Shown: piece by piece, positions 28,364-37,082 of the stretch
Position numbering within the stretch: the stretch's first letter is position 1
Layout: each line of letters starts with the position of its first letter
DNA from: Pseudomonadota bacterium
GTDB lineage: Bacteria > Pseudomonadota > Alphaproteobacteria > Rhizobiales > Beijerinckiaceae
Assembly (NCBI GenBank): GCA_020161975.1
Contig: JAIUNP010000001.1
Span: 1-64,000, forward strand
Direction: 5' to 3'
Length of the DNA stretch: 64,000 bases
Position numbers and translations under genes: made by a program
The notes under the pieces: generated by a model
The model's input: only the letters and a program-made list of their open reading frames with translations
The model's database searches: none
Told to the model about the DNA's origin: nothing

Positions 28364-29755
28364 ATGCTTGCGGGAAAGAAAATTGTGCCCAATCCGACAT
28401 CCCGTCTCGAGACCGCGCAAAGCGGTGAGCGTTCGCTGCGGCTGATCGTCGACAAGCCTGCCCATGGCGTGAAAAACGCAGCACTCGACCGCGTGCTTGG
28501 CGAGCTTGACCGGCTGACCAACTGGGAAAACCGTCCGCGCGGCGGCATGCGCGTCAGCCTCGATTGCATTCGCGATCTTTCCGAACGCCTTGGCTTTCCC
28601 GAGCTTTATTTCCGTTCGATTCATGTGACCGGCACCAAGGGCAAAAGCTCCACCTGCGCCCTCATTGAGGCCTCGCTGAAAAAGGCGGGCTTTCGCGTGG
28701 GCCGCTATTCCTCGCCACATGTCGAACATATCGGCGAACGCATGACGATTGACGGCGCGCCCGTTGAAGAGGCGCTGATGGCCGAAGTGCTGGAAAGCGC
28801 GCTGGATGCTTTTCGCACGGCACGCCGCGCCGCAACCGCCGGACAGGATGCGACGTGGTTCGATATTCTGACCATCGCCGCCTTCGAACTCTTTCGCCGT
28901 CAGGGTGTTGAATGGGCGATTGTCGAGGCGGGGCTTGGCGGGCGTCTCGATTCCACCAACATCGTCGATAGTGATATTGCCATCATCACCAATGTCGAGC
29001 TGGAACACACCGAAGTGCTGGGCGATACGCGCGGCAAGATTGCCTTTGAAAAGGCGGGCATCATCAAGGCCGGAAGTGTTGCCGTGACACCGCTGACCGA
29101 ACTGGACGAGGCGGGCGCGACCATTGCGGTGAAGGCGCTGGAAATGGGCGCGTCGCTTGTGGTGCCTGCCATTCCGCGCGATGCGACGATTGCCGAACGC
29201 AATGCGCTGGTGGTGGGCGCCGCCCTCGATGCGCTCGGCGAACGCGGCGTCTGGGAAAAGGAAAATGCGCCCTATCATCGCCGCGTCGGCAGCTGGCTGA
29301 TTGACGCGCTTGCGCCGGAAGACGCGCGTCTGCCCGGCCGCATGGAGCGGCTCGATGTGGCGGTCGAGACGGATGCAGGCGTCAAAACGGTTCCGGTTGT
29401 CATCGATGGTGCGCATGTGCCGTTCAATCTGCGCGCCGTGCTCACCGATCTTCGTCGTGATGCGCGTCTGGCCGGTCCCTTCTTCACGCTCATTTCCGTG
29501 GCGCCCGACAAGGATGCGCGCGGCCTTCTCTCCGTCTTTCTGGAAGAAGACGCCGATATCACGCTGACACGCGCGACGGTGCGTTCACGCGACCCGCTCG
29601 AACTCGCCCGCATCGCCGATGAAATAGGCCTTGCGCACAGGCTGGAAGCCGATCCGCTTCTCGCCTATAAGCAGGCCCTCGATGAAGCTGCTGCGAGCGG
29701 GCGCTGGGTGCTGGTCACCGGGTCGCTCTATCTGGCGGGCATCGTGCCGCGATAG
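28364..29755 (+). CDS. folC: Bifunctional dihydrofolate synthase / folylpolyglutamate synthase
   Basis: A 463-residue Mur-ligase-family enzyme that adds glutamate to dihydropteroate and to folates, ATP-dependent, in the cytoplasm. The P-loop is HVTGTKGKSST; the omega-loop region (GRYSSPHVEHIGERM), AGLGGRLDSTN and TNVELEHTEVLGDT are conserved, and VVIDGAHVP marks the C-terminal domain. The start ATG at 28364 has GGGGAG nine bases upstream. It heads the operon folC-pabB-pabA-folBK, whose genes overlap or nearly touch. Its position directly behind gmaS suggests supply of tetrahydrofolate for methyl-group oxidation. Confidence 0.93.
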   Translation: MLAGKKIVPNPTSRLETAQSGERSLRLIVDKPAHGVKNAALDRVLGELDRLTNWENRPRGGMRVSLDCIRDLSERLGFPELYFRSIHVTGTKGKSSTCALIEASLKKAGFRVGRYSSPHVEHIGERMTIDGAPVEEALMAEVLESALDAFRTARRAATAGQDATWFDILTIAAFELFRRQGVEWAIVEAGLGGRLDSTNIVDSDIAIITNVELEHTEVLGDTRGKIAFEKAGIIKAGSVAVTPLTELDEAGATIAVKALEMGASLVVPAIPRDATIAERNALVVGAALDALGERGVWEKENAPYHRRVGSWLIDALAPEDARLPGRMERLDVAVETDAGVKTVPVVIDGAHVPFNLRAVLTDLRRDARLAGPFFTLISVAPDKDARGLLSVFLEEDADITLTRATVRSRDPLELARIADEIGLAHRLEADPLLAYKQALDEAAASGRWVLVTGSLYLAGIVPR

Positions 29756-29760
29756 GGCGC

Positions 29761-31203
29761 GTGGCCCTCTTGCTGGAAACCCCTCTGGCGGATGGAGCCT
29801 CAAAAGGCATGCTGGATTTTGCGATGGATCGCATCACCGTGGCAGACGCGGCGAAAAGACTGGCGAACAGGCCGGGCTTTGCGCTGCTCGACAGCACGGG
29901 TGAGCATGGCGATCTGGCGCGCTTCAGCTTCATCGGCGTCGATCCTTTCGCGACCTTCCAGGTGATCGATGGTATTGCCCACTGGAACGGCGAACCGCTT
30001 GCCGGCGAACCGTTGGCGCTGTTGCGCGAACGCCTGCGTGCGTATGATTTGCCGCGTGGCGACGGGGCCTTTCCCTTCCGGGGCGGGGTGATCGGCTATC
30101 TCGCCTATGACTTCGGCAAGCGCCTCGAAAAGCTGGACGAACCGGCGCGGAGCGATCACGGTCTCGATGAACTGCGCTTCGATGTCTACGATCTGGTGCT
30201 CGGCTTCGACCGGCTGAGCGGCGAAGTACGCCTCTTTTCCTCCGGCTTTCCCGAGACCGGGGACGAGGCCCGTGCACGGCGCGCCAAGCTCCGTGCCGAA
30301 GCGCTGATTGGATGGTTGAGCGAGGCTGCGCCGGAAGGTGAGTGCGGTTCGCGCCTGATCGGCCCCTGGCAATCGAACTTCACGCCCAAGGCTTATGAAG
30401 CCGCTGTTTCCCGCGTCAAGGATTACATTCTGGCGGGGGATATCTATCAGGCCAATATCGCCCAGCGTTTTACCTGCGAACTCGCCGACGGGTTCGATGC
30501 CTTTGCCTTTTATGAGACGTTGCGGGCGGCCAATCCGGCCCCGTTCGGGGCGTTCCTGCGTTCGGGCGAAGCGGCCATTGCCTGCTCGTCGCCGGAACGG
30601 TTTTTAAGCTGCCGCAACGGCCAGGTGGAGGCGCGCCCGATCAAGGGCACGGCGCGGAGCAACCCTGACCCGGCCCGGGATGCGGCGGTGGCGGCAGGCC
30701 TGTTGTCCTCGGAAAAGGATCGCGCCGAAAACACCATGATCGTCGATCTTCTGCGCAATGACCTGTCGCGCGTGGCCCGCCCCGGCACAGTGAAGGTGCC
30801 GACGCTGTGCGGGCTGGAAACCTATGAGGGCCTGCATCACCTGACCTCGGTGGTGAAGGGGGAATTGCGCGAGGGGCTGGATGGGCTTGACCTTCTAGCC
30901 GCGACCTTCCCCGGCGGCTCGATCACCGGCGCGCCGAAGCTGCGCGCCATGGATATTATCACCGAGATCGAGGGCGTGGCCCGCGGCGTCTATTGCGGGG
31001 CCATCGGCTATATCGGCTTTGATGGCGACCTCGATTTCAACATCGCCATCCGCACCGTGACGCTGACGCCGGGCCGGGCGCAGTTTTCGGCGGGCGGCGG
31101 GGTGACGCTTCTCTCCGACCCGACCGCCGAACATGCCGAAACGCTGGTCAAGGCCGACCGCATCTTCAAGGCGTTCCGCCGCCATGCCGGAGGCGATGCC
31201 TGA
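29761..31203 (+). CDS. pabB: Aminodeoxychorismate synthase component I
   Basis: A 480-residue chorismate-binding enzyme that aminates chorismate to 4-amino-4-deoxychorismate for folate synthesis. The diagnostic motif is RPIKGTARS with Lys295. PIKGT marks PabB, whereas anthranilate synthase has PIAGT, so TrpE is excluded. Other conserved blocks are GDIYQANIAQRF, SSPERFL, ENTMIVDLLRNDL and FPGGSITGAPK. The start is taken as GTG at 29761, six bases after the folC stop; internal ATGs at 29809 and 29824 are alternatives. Its stop overlaps the pabA start by one base (TGATG). Confidence 0.9.
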   Translation: MALLLETPLADGASKGMLDFAMDRITVADAAKRLANRPGFALLDSTGEHGDLARFSFIGVDPFATFQVIDGIAHWNGEPLAGEPLALLRERLRAYDLPRGDGAFPFRGGVIGYLAYDFGKRLEKLDEPARSDHGLDELRFDVYDLVLGFDRLSGEVRLFSSGFPETGDEARARRAKLRAEALIGWLSEAAPEGECGSRLIGPWQSNFTPKAYEAAVSRVKDYILAGDIYQANIAQRFTCELADGFDAFAFYETLRAANPAPFGAFLRSGEAAIACSSPERFLSCRNGQVEARPIKGTARSNPDPARDAAVAAGLLSSEKDRAENTMIVDLLRNDLSRVARPGTVKVPTLCGLETYEGLHHLTSVVKGELREGLDGLDLLAATFPGGSITGAPKLRAMDIITEIEGVARGVYCGAIGYIGFDGDLDFNIAIRTVTLTPGRAQFSAGGGVTLLSDPTAEHAETLVKADRIFKAFRRHAGGDA

Positions 31204-31802
31204 TGCTGCTCGTCATCGACAATTACGATTCCTTCGTCTTCAATCTGGTGCGCTATTGCGAGGAACTGGGCGAGACGGTTGAGGCGGTGCGCAACGACCG
31301 CATCGATGTGGCGGGGATTGAGGCGCTGGCCCCGGATGCCATTCTCATTTCACCCGGCCCCTGTTCGCCGGCGGAGGCGGGCATCTCGCTTGCGGCGATC
31401 GCCACCTTTTCCGGCCGCATTCCTCTGCTCGGCGTCTGCCTTGGCCATCAATGCATCGGGGCGGCCTTTGGGGCTGACGTCGTGCGGGCGAAAGTGCCGA
31501 TGCATGGCCGTGCCTCGCGCATTACCCATGACGGGCAGGGGCTCTTTGCCGGTCTGCCGCAGCCGCTCAGCGTCGGGCGCTATCACTCGCTGATCGTCGC
31601 GCCGTCGCAAACCGCCACGCCGCTCGCCTTCAACGCCTTTTCACCGGAAGGGGAGGTGATGGCGCTGTCGCATGTCAGCCACCCGACCTATGGCGTGCAA
31701 TTTCATCCGGAATCCATTCTTTCCGATCATGGCCATGATCTTCTGGCCAATTTCTTTGCCATGGCGCGTGCCTGGCGCAACCCCGAAAGGGACATCGCAT
31801 GA
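31203..31802 (+). CDS. pabA: Aminodeoxychorismate synthase component II (glutamine amidotransferase)
   Basis: A 199-residue class I amidotransferase that delivers ammonia from glutamine to PabB. The catalytic triad is Cys79 (GVCLGHQC), His168 and Glu170 (FHPES). The N-terminal LLVIDNYDSFVFNLV is typical of PabA/TrpG. Because its translational partner is a PIKGT-type PabB, the PabA assignment is preferred over TrpG. It is coupled to both neighbours: TGATG upstream and a four-base overlap with folBK downstream. Confidence 0.92.
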   Translation: MLLVIDNYDSFVFNLVRYCEELGETVEAVRNDRIDVAGIEALAPDAILISPGPCSPAEAGISLAAIATFSGRIPLLGVCLGHQCIGAAFGADVVRAKVPMHGRASRITHDGQGLFAGLPQPLSVGRYHSLIVAPSQTATPLAFNAFSPEGEVMALSHVSHPTYGVQFHPESILSDHGHDLLANFFAMARAWRNPERDIA

Positions 31803-32644
31803 GTGACCGCGTTTTCGTTTCCAATCTCTGCCTGCACGGCTTTCACGGGCTTTATCCGGAAGAAACGCGCCTCGGTCAGAAGTTCTATTTCGATATCGAA
31901 TGCGATCTCGATCTGGCCCCGGCGGCGCTGTCCGATGATTACGAGAAGGCGGTGGGTTACGACACGCTGTGCAATATCGCCCGCGAAGTCTCGAATGCCG
32001 GTCCCTACAAGCTGATCGAAACGCTGGCGCATCGCGTCGCCGAGGCGGTGCTGGAGCGCTTTTATATCGTCAATCAGGTGGTGGTGCGCGTGCGCAAACC
32101 GTCTGCCCCGATGCCCGACAATTTCGACGCGGTGGGTGTTGAAATCCGCCGCCGCCGCCGCCGCCGCATCGGCCTGTCGCTCGGCTCCAATATGGGCAAC
32201 AAGGTCGCCAATATTGAAACGGCGCTGTCCTTGCTGCGCACCGAAAACGTCATCGAGTTCGAGGCGATTTCAAAATTTTACCGCACCGCGCCCTGGGGGC
32301 TGGAAGATCAGGACTGGTTCGTCAACGCCTGCGCCATCGGCTGGACGACGCTGACCCCGCAGGATGTACTCAAAGCCTTCAAGCGGGTGGAATTCCACGT
32401 GGGCCGTGTGCCGACGCTGCGCTGGGGACCGCGCGCCATCGATATCGATATTCTCTTTATCGATGATGTGGAGATCGAAGGGCCGGAGCTGACCCTGCCG
32501 CACCGGGAGATGTTTAACCGCGCCTTCGTGCTGGTGCCGCTGGCCGAAATCGCCGCCGACAGAACGGTTGGCGGGCGGCGGATTGGCGATCAGGTCGCAC
32601 GACTTTACCTGAAGCCTGGTGAAGTGGAACCGCTCGCCGATTGA
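31799..32644 (+). CDS. Fused dihydroneopterin aldolase / HPPK (FolB-FolK)
   Basis: A 281-residue fusion. Residues 1-118 are dihydroneopterin aldolase (FVSNLCLHGFHGLYPEE, then YDTLCNIA and LIETLAHRVAE with the catalytic region). Residues 123-281 are 6-hydroxymethyl-7,8-dihydropterin pyrophosphokinase (IGLSLGSNMGNK, FYRTAPWG, RWGPRAIDIDILFID). The junction is a run of seven arginines from tandem CGC codons (about 32147-32167). Together the domains perform consecutive pterin steps before FolP. It is the last gene of the folate operon, overlapping pabA by four bases. Confidence 0.93.
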   Translation: MSDRVFVSNLCLHGFHGLYPEETRLGQKFYFDIECDLDLAPAALSDDYEKAVGYDTLCNIAREVSNAGPYKLIETLAHRVAEAVLERFYIVNQVVVRVRKPSAPMPDNFDAVGVEIRRRRRRRIGLSLGSNMGNKVANIETALSLLRTENVIEFEAISKFYRTAPWGLEDQDWFVNACAIGWTTLTPQDVLKAFKRVEFHVGRVPTLRWGPRAIDIDILFIDDVEIEGPELTLPHREMFNRAFVLVPLAEIAADRTVGGRRIGDQVARLYLKPGEVEPLAD

Positions 32645-33075
32645 TGCGCTGCGGAATTTCCTGAGGGTGAAGAGAATTTGAACATGACTGCGGGGGCCGT
32701 TTCCGGACAGCTCCCGCAAATTTGAAAACACAGTCTCTATAATGATTTCATTGACTTAAGTGAAAATGACGGTTCCGGTCAGCGGCAGCCAAGCCGCTTT
32801 TCCCTTGCCAGAAACCAATATATCGGCATGAAATAAAATCGCTTCACAGGAAGAAAAATAGTTTCGCCCTAGTTGATTTAGTTTCATGTGGGTGATATTC
32901 AGTCAAGCCATGAAACGCGCGATGCGTCAGCATGCCGCGCCGCAATGAAGCGGCAGAGGCAGGGCGTTCGTGGTTCATCCCTGTAACGGGTGCGGTCCGC
33001 CCCGCACCGTCATTGGGTCCGCCATAACCGATATGAACGACAAGGATGCGTCAGACCATGACGCAAGGAGATGCA
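32645..33075. promoter_or_regulatory. Intergenic region upstream of purU
   Basis: A 431-bp non-coding stretch. Its left part (about 32730-32900) is A/T-rich and probably holds the purU promoter; TTGCCA at 32805-32810 is one possible -35 box. Near the gene, a hairpin with a 7-bp GC stem (32989-32995 with 33002-33008) lies 68 bases before the start and could be a leader structure. No open frame is convincing, and no known riboswitch consensus was recognised. Confidence 0.4.
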
Positions 33076-33969
33076 ATGTCCACGACTGCGAATTACGTGC
33101 TCACCGTCACCTGCAAGTCCACGCGCGGCATCGTCGCTGCCATTTCCGGTTATCTGGCAGGTCGAGGTTGCAACATCGCCGATTCATCGCAGTTCGACGA
33201 TTTCGAGACCGGCAAGTTCTTCATGCGCGTCTCGATCCGTTCGGAAGAAGGCGTCACCATCGATGATCTGAAGCAGGGCTTCCAGCCGATCGCGGACAAG
33301 TTCGCGATGGAATACAACATCTATGACGCCGACAAGCCGATGAAGGTTCTGCTCATGGTGTCGCGTTTCGGCCACTGCCTGAACGACCTGCTCTATCGCT
33401 GGCGCATCGGTGCCCTGCCGATCGAGATCGTCGGCGTCGTGTCGAACCACTTCGAGTACCAGAAGGTTGTCGTCAACCACGACATCCCCTTCCACCACAT
33501 CAAGGTGACGAAGGAGAATAAGCCGCAGGCCGAAGCCCAGCTTCTCAACATCGTTGAGCAGTCCGGCACGGAACTGGTTGTTCTCGCCCGTTACATGCAG
33601 ATTCTGTCGGATAAGCTCTGCCAGAAGATGTCGGGCCGTATCATCAATATCCACCACTCGTTCCTGCCGTCCTTCAAGGGCGCCAACCCCTACAAGCAGG
33701 CTTATGAGCGCGGTGTGAAGCTGATCGGTGCCACTGCTCACTACGTGACCTCGGACCTCGATGAAGGCCCGATCATCGAGCAGGACACGGTTCGCATCAC
33801 GCACGCCCAGTCGCCGGACGATTACGTCTCGCTTGGTCGCGATGTCGAAAGCCAGGTTCTGGCCCGCGCCATCCACGCCCATATCCACCACCGCTCGTTC
33901 ATCAACGGCAACCGCACGGTCGTCTTCCCGGCATCTCCGGGTTCGTATGCGTCCGAGCGGATGGGGTGA
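33076..33969 (+). CDS. purU: Formyltetrahydrofolate deformylase
   Basis: A 297-residue enzyme that hydrolyses 10-formyl-THF to formate and THF. It has an N-terminal ACT domain (about 6-85) and a formyltransferase-like catalytic domain (about 90-297) with NIHHSFLPSFKGANPY, GATAHYV and LDEGPIIEQD. The start at 33076 has AAGGAG six bases upstream; ATGs at 33046 and 33058 are less likely. In methylated-amine clusters this enzyme regenerates THF while releasing formate from methyl groups oxidised through FolD. It is transcribed in the direction of folD, 242 bases away. Confidence 0.93.
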   Translation: MSTTANYVLTVTCKSTRGIVAAISGYLAGRGCNIADSSQFDDFETGKFFMRVSIRSEEGVTIDDLKQGFQPIADKFAMEYNIYDADKPMKVLLMVSRFGHCLNDLLYRWRIGALPIEIVGVVSNHFEYQKVVVNHDIPFHHIKVTKENKPQAEAQLLNIVEQSGTELVVLARYMQILSDKLCQKMSGRIINIHHSFLPSFKGANPYKQAYERGVKLIGATAHYVTSDLDEGPIIEQDTVRITHAQSPDDYVSLGRDVESQVLARAIHAHIHHRSFINGNRTVVFPASPGSYASERMG

Positions 33970-34017
33970 GGAGCGGTCGGGCCGAAAGGCCCGAGCCATC
34001 GATCCAGTGAATCGATG

Positions 34018-34128
34018 GCAGCGACGAACGCGCGAAGCCATGCGTAGCGCCGGGTGACTTGAAAAAGTCGAACGCCCGGAGCGTAAGCGAAGGGCCGGGC
34101 AGCAGCGACGAACGCGCGAAGCCATGCG
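34018..34128 (+). repeat. Imperfect direct repeat between purU and folD
   Basis: A 27-base sequence (GCAGCGACGAACGCGCGAAG and seven more bases) occurs identically at 34018-34044 and 34102-34128, 84 bases apart, each followed by a CGCCGGG tail. The flanks (GCCCGGAG, CGCCCGG) can pair with the tails. It looks like a short intergenic repeat element of the REP type, not coding sequence. Confidence 0.75.
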
Positions 34129-34211
34129 GTGCGCCGGGCATTTGCAAGAAACGCCCGGTGCCTTCACGCCGGGTGGAGCAGATTTGCGCCCGCAAGGATA
34201 GGAGAACGAGC

Positions 34212-35105
34212 ATGATCATTAATGGTAAGGAGGTTGCTGCGTCCGTGATCGACAAGATCAAGGGTGCGAGCGCCGAACTGGAACAAAAAGCAGGCGTGAA
34301 GACGGGTCTTGCCGTCGTCATCGTCGGCGATGATCCGGCAAGCCACACCTATGTCGGCGCGAAAAGCCGCATGGCCAAGGAATGTGGCTTCACCTCCGTG
34401 CAGCACACGCTGCCGGAAGACACGACGCAAGAGGCGCTGATGGCGCTGGTCGCTGAACTCAACGCCGATCCGGCGATCCACGGTGTTCTCGTGCAGCTAC
34501 CGCTGCCGAAGCATCTCGATAGCGAGCCGGTCATTCAGTCGATCCTGCCGGAAAAGGACGTGGACGGTCTGCATGTCGTCAACGCGGGCAAGCTTGCGAC
34601 CGGCGATCTCGACACGGGCCTCATTTCCTGCACGCCCGCCGGGTCCATGCTGCTGGTCCGTCAGGTCCATGGCGCTGATCTGTCGGGGCTGAACGCCGTC
34701 GTCATCGGCCGCTCGAACCTGTTCGGCAAGCCGATGGGTCAGCTGCTGCTGAACGCCAATGCAACCGTCACCATGGCGCATTCGCGCACCAAGGATCTCG
34801 CCGCCATCTGCCGCACGGCGGATATTCTGGTCGCCGCTGTCGGCCGCCCGGAAATGGTGAAGTCCGATTGGGTAAAACACGGCGCAACGGTCATCGATGT
34901 CGGCATCAACCGCGTGGCCGCCCCTGAAAAGGGCGAGGGTAAGTCGAAGCTGGTCGGCGATGTTGCTTACACGGAAGTGTCCGAGATTGCCGGTGCCATC
35001 ACCCCGGTTCCCGGCGGCGTCGGTCCCATGACCATCGCCATGCTGATGGCCAACACCGTGATTGCCGCCTATCGGGCCGCCGCTGAAAAGCCTCCGGTCT
35101 TTTGA
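34212..35105 (+). CDS. folD: Methylenetetrahydrofolate dehydrogenase / methenyltetrahydrofolate cyclohydrolase
   Basis: A 297-residue bifunctional NADP enzyme oxidising methylene-THF to formyl-THF. The conserved [13 protein letters not shown] (substrate Tyr and Lys), [37 protein letters not shown] and the C-terminal [15 protein letters not shown] are all present. The start at 34212 has GGAGAACGAG upstream. With purU it turns formaldehyde-derived C1 units on THF into formate and NADPH, which fits demethylation by the dmm/tmm genes that follow. Confidence 0.95.
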   Translation: MIINGKEVAASVIDKIKGASAELEQKAGVKTGLAVVIVGDDPASHTYVGAKSRMAKECGFTSVQHTLPEDTTQEALMALVAELNADPAIHGVLVQLPLPKHLDSEPVIQSILPEKDVDGLHVVNAGKLATGDLDTGLISCTPAGSMLLVRQVHGADLSGLNAVVIGRSNLFGKPMGQLLLNANATVTMAHSRTKDLAAICRTADILVAAVGRPEMVKSDWVKHGATVIDVGINRVAAPEKGEGKSKLVGDVAYTEVSEIAGAITPVPGGVGPMTIAMLMANTVIAAYRAAAEKPPVF

Positions 35106-35251
35106 GTGAAAAATATTTCGGGCGGTGAATGAAAATTCCCGCCCGAAATGCTGAATACGGGTCTTTTTGAAGGCAACTCCCACTGTTTTTCAAAGGCCTA
35201 CGGCATTCAAAATGACGAATGGCAAGTACGACATTGCAGCGCAACCAGGGC

Positions 35252-35279
35252 TTGCCAGATAAAGGAAAACCGCTATAGT
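35252..35279 (+). promoter_or_regulatory. Probable promoter of the dmmDABC operon
   Basis: TTGCCA (35252-35257) and TATAGT (35274-35279) are 16 bases apart, 52 bases before the dmmD start. The sequence GCCAGATAAAGGAAAACCGC within it resembles GCCAGACAAGGGAACCGC upstream of gmaS (26879-26896), so part of it may be a shared regulator site. Confidence 0.45.
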
Positions 35280-35331
35280 TGGGAAATAAATATTCCGGAC
35301 AAGAAAGTTCGGACCAAAAAGGGGAACAGAT

Positions 35332-36465
35332 ATGACGACTACCTGGCGCTTCACCGCGCTTGCCGATCGGCATCGCGCACTGGGTTCCAAGCTCGAAGAC
35401 TGGAGCGGCATGCAGACCGCCTGGACCTACGACAAGGACATTTACGCCGAGCATGTTGCCATCCGCACCAAGGCTGGCCTGATGGATGTTTCCGGCCTCA
35501 AGAAGGTGCATCTGGTGGGCCCGCACGCGCTGGCCGTGCTCGATTACGTCACCACCCGCGACGTTTCCAAGATTTATCCCGGCAAGTCGGTCTATGCTGC
35601 CATGCTCAACGAGCGCGGCCAGTTTACCGATGACTGCATCATCTACCGCACCGGCCCGAATTCCTGGATGCTCGTCCACGGCTCCGGCACCGGCCATGAG
35701 GAAATCGTCAAGCAGGCCGCTGGTCGCAACTGCGCCGTCCTGTTCGATGACGATCTCCACGATCTTTCGCTTCAGGGTCCGCTCGCCGTTGATTTCCTTG
35801 CCAAATACGTGCCGGGCATTCGCGACCTGAAGTATTTCCACCACATCCAGACGACGCTCTTCGGTGTGCCGGTCATGATCTCGCGTACCGGCTACACCGG
35901 CGAGCGCGGATACGAAATCTTCGTTCGCGGCCAGGATGCGCCGCTGGTCTGGGATACGATCCTCGCCGAGGGCGCGGATATGGGCATCATCCCCTGCTGC
36001 TTCAGCGTTCTCGATATGCTGCGCGTCGAAAGCTACCTGCTGTTCTTCCCCTACGATAACTCGCAGATGTATCCCTTTGAGGATCAGGCTCCGGGCGACA
36101 CGCTGTGGGAACTCGGCCTCGACTTCACGGTCTCCAAGGGCAAGACGGGCTTCCGCGGTGCGGAAGAGCACTACCGCCTCAAGGGCAAGGAGCGCTTCAA
36201 GATCTTCGGCATGCTGATCGATGCGGATTGTCCGGCTGATCTCGGCGACGAGGTTTATGCCGATGGCAAGAAGGTCGGTGTCATCACCTGCCCCTGCTAT
36301 TCGACGCTGACGGGCAAATCGATGGCAATCGCTCGCCTCGATGTGGACAAGGCCGTTCAGGGTACGCCGCTCGAAGTACGCGGCAAGTCGCTCTCCGCCA
36401 CGGCGATCGCGCATACGCTGCCGTTCGACGATCCGGAAAAGAAGAAGCGCACGGCCATCGGCTAA
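35332..36465 (+). CDS. dmmD: GcvT-like aminomethyltransferase, DmmD of dimethylamine monooxygenase cluster
   Basis: A 377-residue protein with the folate-binding GcvT fold (about 40-280: GLMDVSGLKKVHLVGPHA, RTGYTGERGYEIFV) and the C-terminal barrel (about 285-365). It probably channels the methyl group (as formaldehyde or methylene-THF) released in dimethylamine oxidation. It is the first gene of a four-gene run (D-A-B-C) matching the dmmDABC order known from methylamine-degrading bacteria. AAAGGGGAAC precedes the ATG, as in gmaS and tmm. Taken alone it could be any aminomethyltransferase; the neighbours define it. Confidence 0.82.
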   Translation: MTTTWRFTALADRHRALGSKLEDWSGMQTAWTYDKDIYAEHVAIRTKAGLMDVSGLKKVHLVGPHALAVLDYVTTRDVSKIYPGKSVYAAMLNERGQFTDDCIIYRTGPNSWMLVHGSGTGHEEIVKQAAGRNCAVLFDDDLHDLSLQGPLAVDFLAKYVPGIRDLKYFHHIQTTLFGVPVMISRTGYTGERGYEIFVRGQDAPLVWDTILAEGADMGIIPCCFSVLDMLRVESYLLFFPYDNSQMYPFEDQAPGDTLWELGLDFTVSKGKTGFRGAEEHYRLKGKERFKIFGMLIDADCPADLGDEVYADGKKVGVITCPCYSTLTGKSMAIARLDVDKAVQGTPLEVRGKSLSATAIAHTLPFDDPEKKKRTAIG

Positions 36466-36476
36466 GGGAGACGGAC

Positions 36477-37082
36477 ATGCTGGTTGAACCCATTAAAAGC
36501 CGGCCCGTCTACAAGGGGATCACCGTTGATCCCCGCGCCCGCCGGCACATTTTCGTCCTCGAAGGGGAGGGTGCCAACGCCCTCCTCGAGCAGAAGGACA
36601 AGCTCACGCCCGCCATTCTGGCGGAAACGGATATTCTCTATGTCGCGCGCGGCTCTGTCGGGCGCGGCTATGAAGAGGCCCTTGCCGCCCTTGATGCCGG
36701 GTCCGACTGGACGGCGCCGACGGTCGAAACCCTGTTGTTTCGCTTGAAGGTGGTTCTGGGTTCGGCGGATATGGGTACCCGCCTCTATATCGCCGGAACC
36801 GAAGGTTTCATCGGTCAGGCCATGCAGATCGCGCTTGATGCGGGCATGGACTATTCGGCCATTCCCACCGAACATCGTGGTTCGCTGGCGCGACGCGTTC
36901 AGTGTGTCCATTGCAAGGGCATCACCGAAAACGTCACCACCAGCCCCTTCACCTGCACCCATTGCGGCCTCTCGCTCTTCGTTCGCGATCATTATTCGCG
37001 GCGGATCGGCGCCTTCCAGGGCGTCATCATCGATGCGGAAGAACCGGGCAATGTGCCTGAGCCGGAGGAGTTGTACCTGTGA
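36477..37082 (+). CDS. dmmA: Dimethylamine monooxygenase subunit DmmA
   Basis: A 201-residue protein. An alpha/beta N-terminal part (about 1-135, with RLYIAGTEGFIGQAMQIA) precedes a zinc-ribbon-like C-terminus with Cys143, Cys146, Cys160 and Cys163 (CVHC...CTHC). Such pairs suggest a metal site, but whether it binds zinc or an iron-sulfur cluster cannot be told from sequence. It sits between dmmD (11-bp gap) and dmmB (four-base overlap). Together with DmmB and DmmC it forms the monooxygenase that converts dimethylamine to methylamine and formaldehyde. Confidence 0.82.
   Translation: MLVEPIKSRPVYKGITVDPRARRHIFVLEGEGANALLEQKDKLTPAILAETDILYVARGSVGRGYEEALAALDAGSDWTAPTVETLLFRLKVVLGSADMGTRLYIAGTEGFIGQAMQIALDAGMDYSAIPTEHRGSLARRVQCVHCKGITENVTTSPFTCTHCGLSLFVRDHYSRRIGAFQGVIIDAEEPGNVPEPEELYL

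Noticed and set aside
27767-29416. A 549-codon minus-strand frame opposite gmaS and folC
   Set aside because: The plus strand encodes well-conserved gmaS and folC here; the antisense product shows no family pattern.
29761-31203. Anthranilate synthase component I (trpE)
   Set aside because: The active-site motif is PIKGT, diagnostic of aminodeoxychorismate synthase, and the neighbours are folate genes.
32805-32830. A third copy of the gmaS/dmmD upstream motif before purU (TTGCCAGAAACC)
   Set aside because: Only the first eight bases match and no good -10 box follows; chance is likely.
32989-33008. Tetrahydrofolate riboswitch upstream of purU
   Set aside because: There is a stable hairpin but I cannot match it to a known THF riboswitch consensus; reported only as a leader hairpin.
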